Position numbers and translations under genes: made by a program | The notes under the pieces: generated by a model | Databases searched by the model: none | What the model was told of the DNA's origin: nothing | The model's input: the letters and a program-made list of their open reading frames with translations, nothing else | Assembly (NCBI GenBank): GCA_029263415.1 | Contig: JAJCXN010000056.1 | Span: 248,001-312,000, forward strand | From: Acidobacteriota bacterium | GTDB taxonomy: Bacteria; Acidobacteriota; Thermoanaerobaculia; Multivoradales; Multivoraceae | Length of the DNA stretch: 64,000 bases | Direction: 5' to 3' | Shown: positions 56,135 to 63,949 of the stretch, in pieces | Layout: every line of letters starts with the position of its first letter | Numbering within the stretch: position 1 is the stretch's first letter

Positions 56135-56909
56135 CACCGGTCCGGCGGAGGCCGACTCTGATCGTTCCAACTCCTTAAAGACGCGGCGCTTCCGACTTCG
56201 GATTCTTGGATTCGGCCTACTTGCCGTGAGCGTGACCGCAGCGTTTCTGGTGCTCGACGTCGACCAGGCGATACGAGCCCTCGGTGCGTGGATGGACGCC
56301 CGCGGCTGGTGGGCTGGACCGATCTTCCTCGGCCTGCACACGCTCGCGGTGGTGGCACTGGTGCCGGGGGCTGTCTTCCCGCTCATGGCCGGCTTTCTCT
56401 TTGGTCCTGCTCTCGGAGCGGCCTACGCCGCAATAGGCAAGACCGTGGGCGCACTCTGTGCTTTCTGCATCGCGCGCTATCTCATTGGTGGCCATCGCCG
56501 ATCGCGCTGGTTGGCCCAGATGCGCAGCAAGTTCACCAAGCTCGCCCTGCTCGAAGACCGGATCGTCGCGGGCGGCTGGAAGAGTCTTGCAACCGCACGA
56601 CTGATCCCAGCCATCCCCTTCAAACTATCGAGCTACTTGTTTGGCTGGACGCGGTTCACGCTGCGTGATTTCCTAGTCGGGACGTTTCTCGGCACCATTC
56701 CCTACTCCATCACCAATGCCTATCTCGGAAGCCTTGCTGCCGACTTGGGCGGTCTCGGAAAGGCGCCGATGCCGACCACCCGGTCGGGAGTTCTGCTCTA
56801 TTCGGCGGCCGCATTGATCGCGCTCCTTGCGGCGGTCGCTGCGGGTGTCAAGGCTCGCAAGTTCCTGCGCGAAGCGGAAGCACAGGAACCTGGCAGCTCC
56901 GTTCAGTGA
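56100..56909 (+). CDS. VTT-domain (TVP38/TMEM64/DedA-like) membrane protein
   Basis: The membrane part starts at about ILGFGLLAVSVTAAFLVL. The VTT motif follows: VPGAVFPLMAGFLFGPALGAAYAAIGKTVGALCAFCIARY, a central FTKLALLEDRI loop, and ARLIPAIPFKLSSYLFG...GTFLGTIPYS. This family moves or scrambles lipids, or handles undecaprenyl phosphate, in the inner membrane. The ATG at 56100 or the GTG at 56121 can be the start; both overlap the end of gshB, so translation is coupled. A longer in-frame prefix inside gshB is not credible. Its link to glutathione is only positional. Confidence 0.82.
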   Translation: MPSKRALVPATDTGPAEADSDRSNSLKTRRFRLRILGFGLLAVSVTAAFLVLDVDQAIRALGAWMDARGWWAGPIFLGLHTLAVVALVPGAVFPLMAGFLFGPALGAAYAAIGKTVGALCAFCIARYLIGGHRRSRWLAQMRSKFTKLALLEDRIVAGGWKSLATARLIPAIPFKLSSYLFGWTRFTLRDFLVGTFLGTIPYSITNAYLGSLAADLGGLGKAPMPTTRSGVLLYSAAALIALLAAVAAGVKARKFLREAEAQEPGSSVQ

Positions 56910-57834
56910 CCATTTCATGGTCGTTCATAGTCATTCGCAGCCGTCACTCACCGGATCCCGCATGATGACTCGCGGTTCGTCACACTGGTTCGACGAATTC
57001 CCTCATCGGAGAGCCCAACACTGCGGATCTCAGAATCGGAGAAGGCCGCGGTCGCCACACTGCCTTTGGTCGGGTGAACCCTTTCTGTCGGCGTACGGAG
57101 TCTGAGCGTGTCAAGTCTCGCTTCGTTCTTCGGCCCCTAATAAGCGACGCTCGATACGCGGCGATAGTGAGCGCACGGAGTAGCTCGTCGCGACCTTCGA
57201 GGAGCCTGACCCAAACCGGCACTACGGTGTCTAAGCGTCGGCTTCGCGTGGGCCGAACAGAGCGGAGTCGTTCACTCGCGCTCGAGCAGTCCTGACGGTA
57301 CTTAAGCACACGGACCGCGCCGTTGCCTATTGCCGATGAGCTCCACACACATCTGCTCGGGGTCAGAACCGACGGGCGGGTCGAAGGTATCAGCAACAAA
57401 AATTCGCATCGCTGCGCGGAGGGCCTACGGGTTTCATTCAGCTGGAGCACTCATGGCGATGGTCAGCCTCATCGCTGGTGGCGTCAAGACAAAGCCCGAA
57501 CTCCCCAAACCCTCGCTCTGTTGACCCACAGATAGGTCTCAAGATCCAAACTTTCGGCATGGCTGGCATCGCAGCATCAACACAAACCGAGACTTAAGGA
57601 CGATCCAATTTCCCGCGCTGACTACATCCCGGAAAGACGGAGTATCCGCAGAATGCACGGCACCTTCATCTACCACGTTGCGGCCCTGCTCCTCCTGTAA
57701 AGCTCCGCCCTCAGAAATCGCATGCTATGCTTCTGTAAACGATTTGTTTCTACCTTGACCCTGACCGTGTTCGACTGCGCCGTCTCTTGACAGGCCAGGT
57801 TTTAGGCATTGTCCTCTCTTGCAAAGGAGACCGT
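56910..57834. other. Gene-poor junction with possible gene remnant
   Basis: About 925 bp without a gene I can support. On the minus strand 56931-57003 reads VIMRDPVSDG then a stop, which resembles the C-terminus TMRDPVSGN at the right edge of the window. An in-frame stop (57003) and a frame change near 56990 break it. Further up, an open minus-strand stretch to about 57450 has biased Arg/Ser/Leu composition and looks like decayed coding sequence rather than a gene. The region marks the border between the thiol block and the peroxidase-P450 cluster. TTGACA at 57787-57792 is a possible -35 box without a good -10. Confidence 0.5.
57823..57829 (+). promoter_or_regulatory. Ribosome-binding site fixing the TTG start of the barrel-protein gene
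   Basis: AAAGGAG, 5 bp before TTG at 57835. It supports this start over an in-frame TTG at 57787. Confidence 0.7.
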
Positions 57835-59100
57835 TTGGCAACTGTTAATCAATTTCCATTGAGTATCATCGCCGAGATCAAAACGGGTTCGAAGGAAGCA
57901 CTCGAACACAAACTGAATGCCATCGGCAAGAATCCGGCGGGCAACCCGGATATCCCCTTCAGCGACGTACCTACTCTCCACTTCTGCAGCTTCGTGATCA
58001 TCGATCAGGAGGCAGACGAATACCCGACATATTTGGTTTTCGAGAGCAATCACGACGGGGACCTCGAGCCTCATCTCGACCAGTTGATGGCCATCGGCAA
58101 AGCGGGCTTCGACTCGCTCTTCGCTCATTGCGTCGGTTACGCACCGGGTTCTAGCGCCGACCAGATCAAGGCCTACATGCGCCAGCATTCCTTTCCTTCA
58201 GCGGCATTCTATGTCGGCTGCCGCGGACAGACTGTGCAGGACATCCAGAACGCCATCGCTGTGCGTGAGGAGATTGAGAACTATCTCGACGCCCAGCAGG
58301 CGAAGAGCAATCTCGGTGAACTTTCGCCCCAGGCGATTCTGGAAAGAATCCAGGCTCACCTCGGCAAGCCCGACGTGGTATCACCGAAGGTCTCATCCGA
58401 GACGTTGTCGCAGTTGAAATCGAAGGCCATGCGCAACATCGTCCTCATAGCCCTCATCGGCATACCGATGCTGATCCTCACTCTGCCGTTACTTCTGTTG
58501 TGGTTGGTGGTGTTCCGTTTGACCGAAATCCGTAGCAACCATCAGCCACCACTACCACCTCTGCCGGTGGATCCGCGCCCGTACGAAAACCCTGACATCT
58601 ACACCATCAGCCACCTAACCACAATGGTTGCCATCAAGCCGGGCGCCGTCCGATTGTTTACTTTGAAGGGTGTCCTGGCGATTACCAGCCTGCTGGCCAA
58701 GACGGTGTCGATCTATGGAAACTTGCTCGGTATTCCAACGATTCACTTCGCCAGATGGATCATGATGGACGGCGATAAACGACTGCTCTTCTTTAGCAAC
58801 TACGATGGCAGTTGGGCCAGCTACTTAGGGGATTTCGTCGACAAAGCGAAGTACGGACTAACGGGTATTTGGGGCAATACGACCCGCTTCCCCTCTTCCA
58901 ACTGGTTGGTGCTAGGAGGCGCGGCGAAGATCATTCCGTTCAAGGAGTGGAGCCGCGAGCACAATCTTTACGCCCCGGTCTTCTACCGGGCCTATCCGTC
59001 CGCCACCATCGCCAACCTGGTGAACGATATCGAGATCCGCGACAACGTCGGCCGGTCGATGAGCGCATCGGAAGCGGCCGCTTTTCTCCAGAGATTCTGA
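57835..59100 (+). CDS. Membrane-anchored duplicated protein, partner of the peroxidase-P450 fusion
   Basis: This 421-residue protein has no family I can name. It shows an internal duplication. Residues about 47-103 (TLHF...ESNHDGDLEPHLDQL...FDSLFAHCVGYAP) and about 302-355 (TIHF...FSNYDGSWASYLGDF...GLTGIWGNTTRFP) share order and motifs, such as a HF strand and an F-x-SN-x-DG strand. Such half units resemble the ferredoxin-like folds of Dyp/EthD-type proteins. A strong membrane helix (about 201-227) lies between them, with a Pro-rich spacer after it. The stop is 3 bp before the peroxidase-P450 gene, so both belong to one transcript. The TTG start is supported by AAAGGAG. It may hold or supply substrate to the enzyme at the membrane. 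Confidence 0.7.
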   Translation: MATVNQFPLSIIAEIKTGSKEALEHKLNAIGKNPAGNPDIPFSDVPTLHFCSFVIIDQEADEYPTYLVFESNHDGDLEPHLDQLMAIGKAGFDSLFAHCVGYAPGSSADQIKAYMRQHSFPSAAFYVGCRGQTVQDIQNAIAVREEIENYLDAQQAKSNLGELSPQAILERIQAHLGKPDVVSPKVSSETLSQLKSKAMRNIVLIALIGIPMLILTLPLLLLWLVVFRLTEIRSNHQPPLPPLPVDPRPYENPDIYTISHLTTMVAIKPGAVRLFTLKGVLAITSLLAKTVSIYGNLLGIPTIHFARWIMMDGDKRLLFFSNYDGSWASYLGDFVDKAKYGLTGIWGNTTRFPSSNWLVLGGAAKIIPFKEWSREHNLYAPVFYRAYPSATIANLVNDIEIRDNVGRSMSASEAAAFLQRF

Positions 59101-59103
59101 GCA

Positions 59104-61977
59104 ATGCTTGATTTTGAAGACATTCAGGGCTACATCATTTCCGGATACGGCCACAAGCTCTACTCGCGCTTCCTGTTCTGCGAGATCGTGGATGTTCCCA
59201 AGGCTCAAAGCTGGATGCGCAAGGTCATCCCAGAGGTCACGACCGCCCGCCAGCGCCAAACTGGAGAACCCAAGCCCGAAGTAGGGGTGAACCTTACTCT
59301 CACCGCCGGCGGGTTGCGCAGGCTCGGCCTTGACCGCAACTGCCTGGGTAGTTTCCCAAGAGAGTTCAGCGGCGGAGCCGAGTACCACGGCGAAGCGAAC
59401 CCAATGGCAACTGGTCCCAGTTCCCAGCTACTCGGCGACTATGGTGACAGTGCTCCACAGCACTGGGAGTTCGGCGGTCCCAACACTCCGCCGGTGCACC
59501 TGATGCTGCTGCTTTTCTCCAGCACTCAAGAGGCGCTCGAGGAGATGACCGAGCGAATCGGACAACCCGATTCGGACAATGGATTGAGGGAAGTCTTCCG
59601 CCAGGACTCGAATCGGCTGGGCGGTCGCGAAGCATTCGGTTTTCACGACGGTATTTCCCAGCCGGGTATCGCCGGCTCGCACATCGCTGCTAAGCCTGGC
59701 CAGGATTTGGTCAAGGCCGGCGAGTTCATCATGGGCTACACCAACGAGTACGACATGGTTTCGCCGCCGCCGACGGTCGATGCTACTGATGATCCAGAGG
59801 GGCTCTTGCCGGAGGTGACGAATAGCTCAAGCCATCACGACCTCGGCCGCAACGGTACCTATCTATCGATTCGTAAGCTGTATCAGGATGTCGACAGCTT
59901 CTGGGATTTCTGTGCCGAGAGCACCAAGAACGCTGACGGAACGCCCAACGACGAACGCAAGACTTGGCTCGCCTCGAAGATGATCGGTCGTTGGCCAAGC
60001 GGCGCCCCGATGGCACTGACCAGCGACAAGGACGACCCGGCCCTGGGTCAGGACCCGAATCGCAACAACGATTTCCTCTATTCAGACGATCCTAAGGGGC
60101 TCAAATGCCCGATGGGTTCACACCTAAGGCGAGGAAATCCTCGAGACGACCTACCACCGGATAGCCCGAAGAAGTCAGTGGAGGTGACCAAGCGTCACCG
60201 CATCATTCGTCGAGGTCGACCCTTCAACAACGGTCAAGGCAAGGAACAGGGTTTGATGTTTATGGCGATCAACGCCGACATTCAACGTCAGTTCCAGTTC
60301 GTCCAACAAACCTGGATCAACAGTCCAAAATTCGGCCATATGTACGACAACAAGGACCCGATCCTCTCTGATCCGGAACTTCTGGACCCAATCCCTGGCG
60401 GCTCTGGAAAGAGCGTTATGACCATTCCATCCGAACCGGTGCGTCTCCGCGTCCACGGTCTCAAACGATTCGTCATGGTGAAGGGTGGCGGTTACTACTT
60501 TATGCCGAGTATGCGAGCCCTCAACTTTCTGGCGAGCTTCAAGGCAGACACAGCATCAGACGACAACAGAGCGTCCAGAGAAGCCGCGACAGCCAGCGGA
60601 GGATCCTCGACGGAGGCTGCCTTCGATGCTGATACCAACGAGACTGCAGGGAGATCAAATCGAATGTCACTACTCAAGAACGCCTGGCAAGATGTCCTGT
60701 CGGTGGGAGGAAAACTCGAGGACGAACTGCACGACGACTTCCTCAACCTAAGGGAAAAGCTCGATACTCGGCTGGAACACTTGATGGGGAATCCTGGCCT
60801 GGTGAGACCCCTGTTCAAGTTCTTGCGCCATCACGAACCTATCTTCGCTACCAAGAAAGTCGGAGCGGTATCTCTATACGACGACACCTTGGAGGTTTTG
60901 GGCAACTCCGAGTGTTTCAGCGTGGTTGACATTTACGCCAAGAAGATGCGCCTGACGACGGGTGACTTCGTCCTTGGCATGGACGACACCGAGCGCTACC
61001 AGCGCTGGATTGGCTGGATGCGTCAGGCAGTCCATCCTTCGGACATCGATCGGATCCGTCAGTTGGGCCAAGACGTAGCCGAGAAGGAGGTGGCGGCCAC
61101 CGCACCGACGGGCCGGATCGATTTTGTCGGTCAGCTTGGGCGCCATATCCCAACTCAAGTGGTCGGCGACTACTATGGTGCCCCGGGGCCGGACGAAGCC
61201 ACCAATCAAGGATGGATGCGGGCGATATTCCGCGAGATCTTCCTCAACCTAGGAAACGATCCCAACTTCGAGAAGGAAGCGGTCAACGCGAGCAAGCAAC
61301 TGAACGCGTACCTAGACGGCGTCGTCGCTCAGCGCAAGGAGCAATTGGCCGCTGGAGAAGAGATACCGGACGACTTCCTATGCCGCTTGGTCAAGCTCCA
61401 AACCAACGACTCCGAGCTCACTGACGAAATCATCCGGGAGCTGGTGGGTGGCACTATCGTCGGCACTACCCCCACCAACAACAAAGCCACTACCCAGGCT
61501 CTTGAGCAACTCATCGAGCGTCCTGATGCACTGGCTATGGCGCAAGAAGCCGCCCGCAACGATGACGACGACCTGCTGACTCGCTACATCTTCGAAGCTC
61601 AACGCTTCAATCCGCAGAATCCGATGCTGCTGCGTCATTGCGTCAAAGATTGTGTCGTGGCAGCCGGTACGGAGCGGGAGACAGAGTTCAAGGCTGGCTG
61701 TTTGGTGGTCGTTGGAACCGAGTCCGCCATGTTGGACGAACGCAAGTTCACCAATGCCGAAGAGTTCCTGGTCACCCGGGACCTCAAAGACTACATCCTC
61801 TTCGGGTACGGCCAGCACACCTGCTTCGGCCATCTCATTGCCACAGCGCTTTGGCCGGCGATGCTCAAGCCGTTGCTGCGGCGAAAGAACCTGGCACGGG
61901 CCCACGGTGACGACGGCAAGATCAAGTACGACGGCGCCTTCCCAGACCGTTGGATACTTACTTTCGACGCAGACTGA
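59104..61977 (+). CDS. Dyp-type peroxidase-cytochrome P450 fusion
   Basis: One continuous 957-residue frame joins two haem enzymes. Residues about 1-475 are a Dyp-type peroxidase: distal motif GFHDGISQPG (D182), proximal His in CPMGSH (H340), distal Arg in IIRRGRPF and the C-terminal EQGLMFMAINADIQRQF. Residues about 480-525 are a polar linker. Residues about 575-957 are a P450: I-helix VGGTIVGTTPTNNKA (about 781-795), K-helix ExxR as EAQR (831-834), and haem ligand Cys907 in FGYGQHTCFG. The I-helix lacks the usual acid-alcohol pair. No signal peptide is visible. The first domain could make or use peroxides, and the second could isomerise them, as in fungal Ppo enzymes. That function is inferred. 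The partner gene ends 3 bp upstream. Confidence 0.9.
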   Translation: MLDFEDIQGYIISGYGHKLYSRFLFCEIVDVPKAQSWMRKVIPEVTTARQRQTGEPKPEVGVNLTLTAGGLRRLGLDRNCLGSFPREFSGGAEYHGEANPMATGPSSQLLGDYGDSAPQHWEFGGPNTPPVHLMLLLFSSTQEALEEMTERIGQPDSDNGLREVFRQDSNRLGGREAFGFHDGISQPGIAGSHIAAKPGQDLVKAGEFIMGYTNEYDMVSPPPTVDATDDPEGLLPEVTNSSSHHDLGRNGTYLSIRKLYQDVDSFWDFCAESTKNADGTPNDERKTWLASKMIGRWPSGAPMALTSDKDDPALGQDPNRNNDFLYSDDPKGLKCPMGSHLRRGNPRDDLPPDSPKKSVEVTKRHRIIRRGRPFNNGQGKEQGLMFMAINADIQRQFQFVQQTWINSPKFGHMYDNKDPILSDPELLDPIPGGSGKSVMTIPSEPVRLRVHGLKRFVMVKGGGYYFMPSMRALNFLASFKADTASDDNRASREAATASGGSSTEAAFDADTNETAGRSNRMSLLKNAWQDVLSVGGKLEDELHDDFLNLREKLDTRLEHLMGNPGLVRPLFKFLRHHEPIFATKKVGAVSLYDDTLEVLGNSECFSVVDIYAKKMRLTTGDFVLGMDDTERYQRWIGWMRQAVHPSDIDRIRQLGQDVAEKEVAATAPTGRIDFVGQLGRHIPTQVVGDYYGAPGPDEATNQGWMRAIFREIFLNLGNDPNFEKEAVNASKQLNAYLDGVVAQRKEQLAAGEEIPDDFLCRLVKLQTNDSELTDEIIRELVGGTIVGTTPTNNKATTQALEQLIERPDALAMAQEAARNDDDDLLTRYIFEAQRFNPQNPMLLRHCVKDCVVAAGTERETEFKAGCLVVVGTESAMLDERKFTNAEEFLVTRDLKDYILFGYGQHTCFGHLIATALWPAMLKPLLRRKNLARAHGDDGKIKYDGAFPDRWILTFDAD

Positions 61978-62046
61978 CGCACCGTGGTGTTGGCGACTTG
62001 GCTCCTTCGCGACTTGGCGACTCTAAAGCCCGTCTCTTCCGGCTCC

Positions 62047-62523
62047 TCAGAGCTCGGAACCTGCATTCGCGGTCACGGAGGGTTCGGGTTGGCCCTCGCT
62101 CTGCCTTTTTGAGTTGATGAAACGGAAGATGAAATAGAGCACGAACCCCAAAGGTGGAAGCAGCAGGCAGAGCGACAGGATTGGCACCATGGCGAAGACG
62201 TTGAAGTTCTTTTGACGGCTGTCGAGGTAGATCCATCGTCCGGCAAACAGGTCCAAGGGAATGAAATGCAACCAGGCCAAAACGTCCGAATACGGGTGGG
62301 TTAGCAGTTCCTCGATCTTGGAAGGAGTGGGAGCCAAGAAAAGCAAGATGTCTTGGAAATGCGCCAGGACAAGCACAGCGTAGGGAACCGCAAACGGAAC
62401 CACGATGTAAACCGAACCCATGATCCTTTTGGTGAGGGAATGCTTGGGCAACAGAATCATCATCAACCACAAGGGAACGGCGAGGAAGCTGACGGCGTAG
62501 AAGGCGAAATCGTAAACGTTCAA
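62047..62523 (-). CDS. ABA4-like (DUF4281) membrane protein
   Basis: This 158-residue protein has four hydrophobic segments. The central motif LDLFAGRWIYLDSRQKNF and the following MVPILSLCLLLPPLGFVLYF match the ABA4-like family, named for a plant protein needed for neoxanthin formation. It starts at TTG with GGGAG 6 bp upstream. It faces the fusion gene tail to tail and the lipase gene head to head. The family suggests a role with isoprenoid or other lipophilic compounds, but bacterial members have no settled activity. Confidence 0.75.
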   Translation of the reverse strand: MNVYDFAFYAVSFLAVPLWLMMILLPKHSLTKRIMGSVYIVVPFAVPYAVLVLAHFQDILLFLAPTPSKIEELLTHPYSDVLAWLHFIPLDLFAGRWIYLDSRQKNFNVFAMVPILSLCLLLPPLGFVLYFIFRFINSKRQSEGQPEPSVTANAGSEL

Positions 62524-62705
62524 GGATGACTCCCTATTGGGCGTTCGCTGAAAGAGGGTCCAAGATGGTCGCTTTAGGAAGAGACCAGTTGAGGGGCTAT
62601 TTACAGTGAATCAATTCCAACGGATAAATGCAATAGGAGAGGATGCTTGCAGAGTCGTGCTGCACAAACTACAAGCTCGCCTCTCGGTCATGTCGCCGCG
62701 AGCCA

Positions 62706-62731
62706 GACGGGAGACGGGAGACGGGAGACGG
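62706..62731. repeat. 7-bp tandem repeat upstream of the lipase gene
   Basis: GACGGGA occurs three times in a row plus a partial GACGG. It lies about 60 bp before the lipase start, in the 268-bp region between the divergent ABA4-like and lipase genes. It could change promoter spacing if copy number varies. Confidence 0.75.
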
Positions 62732-62791
62732 TATGCACCCTCGAGTCCCTCTAGTCTTGGTCCTGCGTCGCCCTAAAAGGAAAGAACATCA

Positions 62792-63841
62792 ATGACCCAA
62801 AGCGGATTTCAACCAACTTTGAAAGAAAAGACCGCCGTCGCTTTAGCGTACCTCGCCTACACGGGAGAGGAGCTAATTGGCAAGTTTGACAAGGAGGGCG
62901 TCGAAGAAGAAATCTTGACTCTCGTTCAAGAAACTCTGCCAAAGCTTGCGGTACTTTGCGAAGCTGGCGAGCCCGATTGGAAAGTAGTCTGGGGCCCGGC
63001 CATCTACACGTTCCCTCTAGCGGCTCATCAGGACAACGGCATGTTCGTCGTTCAACGCATCAGTCGGCCGCACGAGTACACGATCGCCATTCGCGGCACC
63101 AACGGAGTTGCAATCATGGATTGGTTGCGGGAGGACCTTTCGGTTTGGCGCAAGGTCGACTGGCAGTTGCCAGCTGGGGTCGTCGCATCGGGGAATCCAA
63201 AAGTCTCGAAAGCGACCAGTACCGGGGTCGACGCCCTTCTCAACAGAATGTCCCCCAAGGAAGGCTTGCCGGGAGCTAGCATGACCATCGCGTCGTTCCT
63301 GACTGACGTTGCGTCCTCAGGGCGGTGCGAACTCCTGTTCACAGGGCACAGTTTGGCCGGCTGCCTGGCACCGACCCTGGCTCTCCATTTCTGCCAATCT
63401 CAGGGCCTCGAAGACAGTTGGGATCCAGCGAGCAACGCCACCGTATCGACCATTTCTTTCGCCGGTCCTAGTGCTGGAAATTCCGACTTCGCAGCATTTT
63501 CTGACGCTCAGCTCGGCCCACGCTGCGACCGCATCTTCAACACTCTCGACATTGTTCCTGCAGGTTGGGCAAGTGCGACATTGAAACCCTTGCCTCACCT
63601 TTACGTGAGTGGCGGCATCAAAATGGGCTTCGTTCTCAAACTCTTCTACCGGCTGCTCTACCTCACTCTTCGCAACTATCGACAGATCTCCAAAGGTAAT
63701 CCCTTTACCTGGGAGATCCAGCCCGAGAAAGACAGCTATCTGGCGCAAGCCGCGGTGCAGCACTTCGACTCATATCCCAACGCTCTAGGAGAGCCGGAGA
63801 TCCTAGAGGTACTGCGCAAGAAGGCGTCTCCTTCAGTTTGA
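62792..63841 (+). CDS. Class 3 lipase (alpha/beta hydrolase)
   Basis: This 349-residue protein has the lipase class 3 pattern: oxyanion region AIRGTN (about 99-104), nucleophile elbow FTGHSLAG (S187), Asp in LDIVP (D253) and a candidate His in AVQHFDSYP (H324). No signal peptide is seen; AAAGGAAAG precedes the ATG. It probably cleaves acyl esters in the cytoplasm or at the membrane. Its position beside the peroxidase-P450 fusion suggests that it releases the fatty acid substrate, but this is inferred from context. Confidence 0.85.
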   Translation: MTQSGFQPTLKEKTAVALAYLAYTGEELIGKFDKEGVEEEILTLVQETLPKLAVLCEAGEPDWKVVWGPAIYTFPLAAHQDNGMFVVQRISRPHEYTIAIRGTNGVAIMDWLREDLSVWRKVDWQLPAGVVASGNPKVSKATSTGVDALLNRMSPKEGLPGASMTIASFLTDVASSGRCELLFTGHSLAGCLAPTLALHFCQSQGLEDSWDPASNATVSTISFAGPSAGNSDFAAFSDAQLGPRCDRIFNTLDIVPAGWASATLKPLPHLYVSGGIKMGFVLKLFYRLLYLTLRNYRQISKGNPFTWEIQPEKDSYLAQAAVQHFDSYPNALGEPEILEVLRKKASPSV

Positions 63842-63949
63842 GTGTCGCGCCACCTGCTCTCCTCGAGCCGCACCCCGTACCACGGCTCGTTTTCGGATCC
63901 CGTCCACACCATCCCAGCTCAAAGTTGGGATACTCCTACCGCCGACAGA

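Noticed and set aside
56980-57450. Minus-strand open frame of 156 residues in the junction
   Set aside because: Biased Arg/Ser composition, no motif, no ribosome-binding site; kept only as possible decayed sequence.
57787-57834. TTG at 57787 as start of the barrel-protein gene
   Set aside because: It has no ribosome-binding site, while AAAGGAG precedes the TTG at 57835, where the recognisable domain begins.
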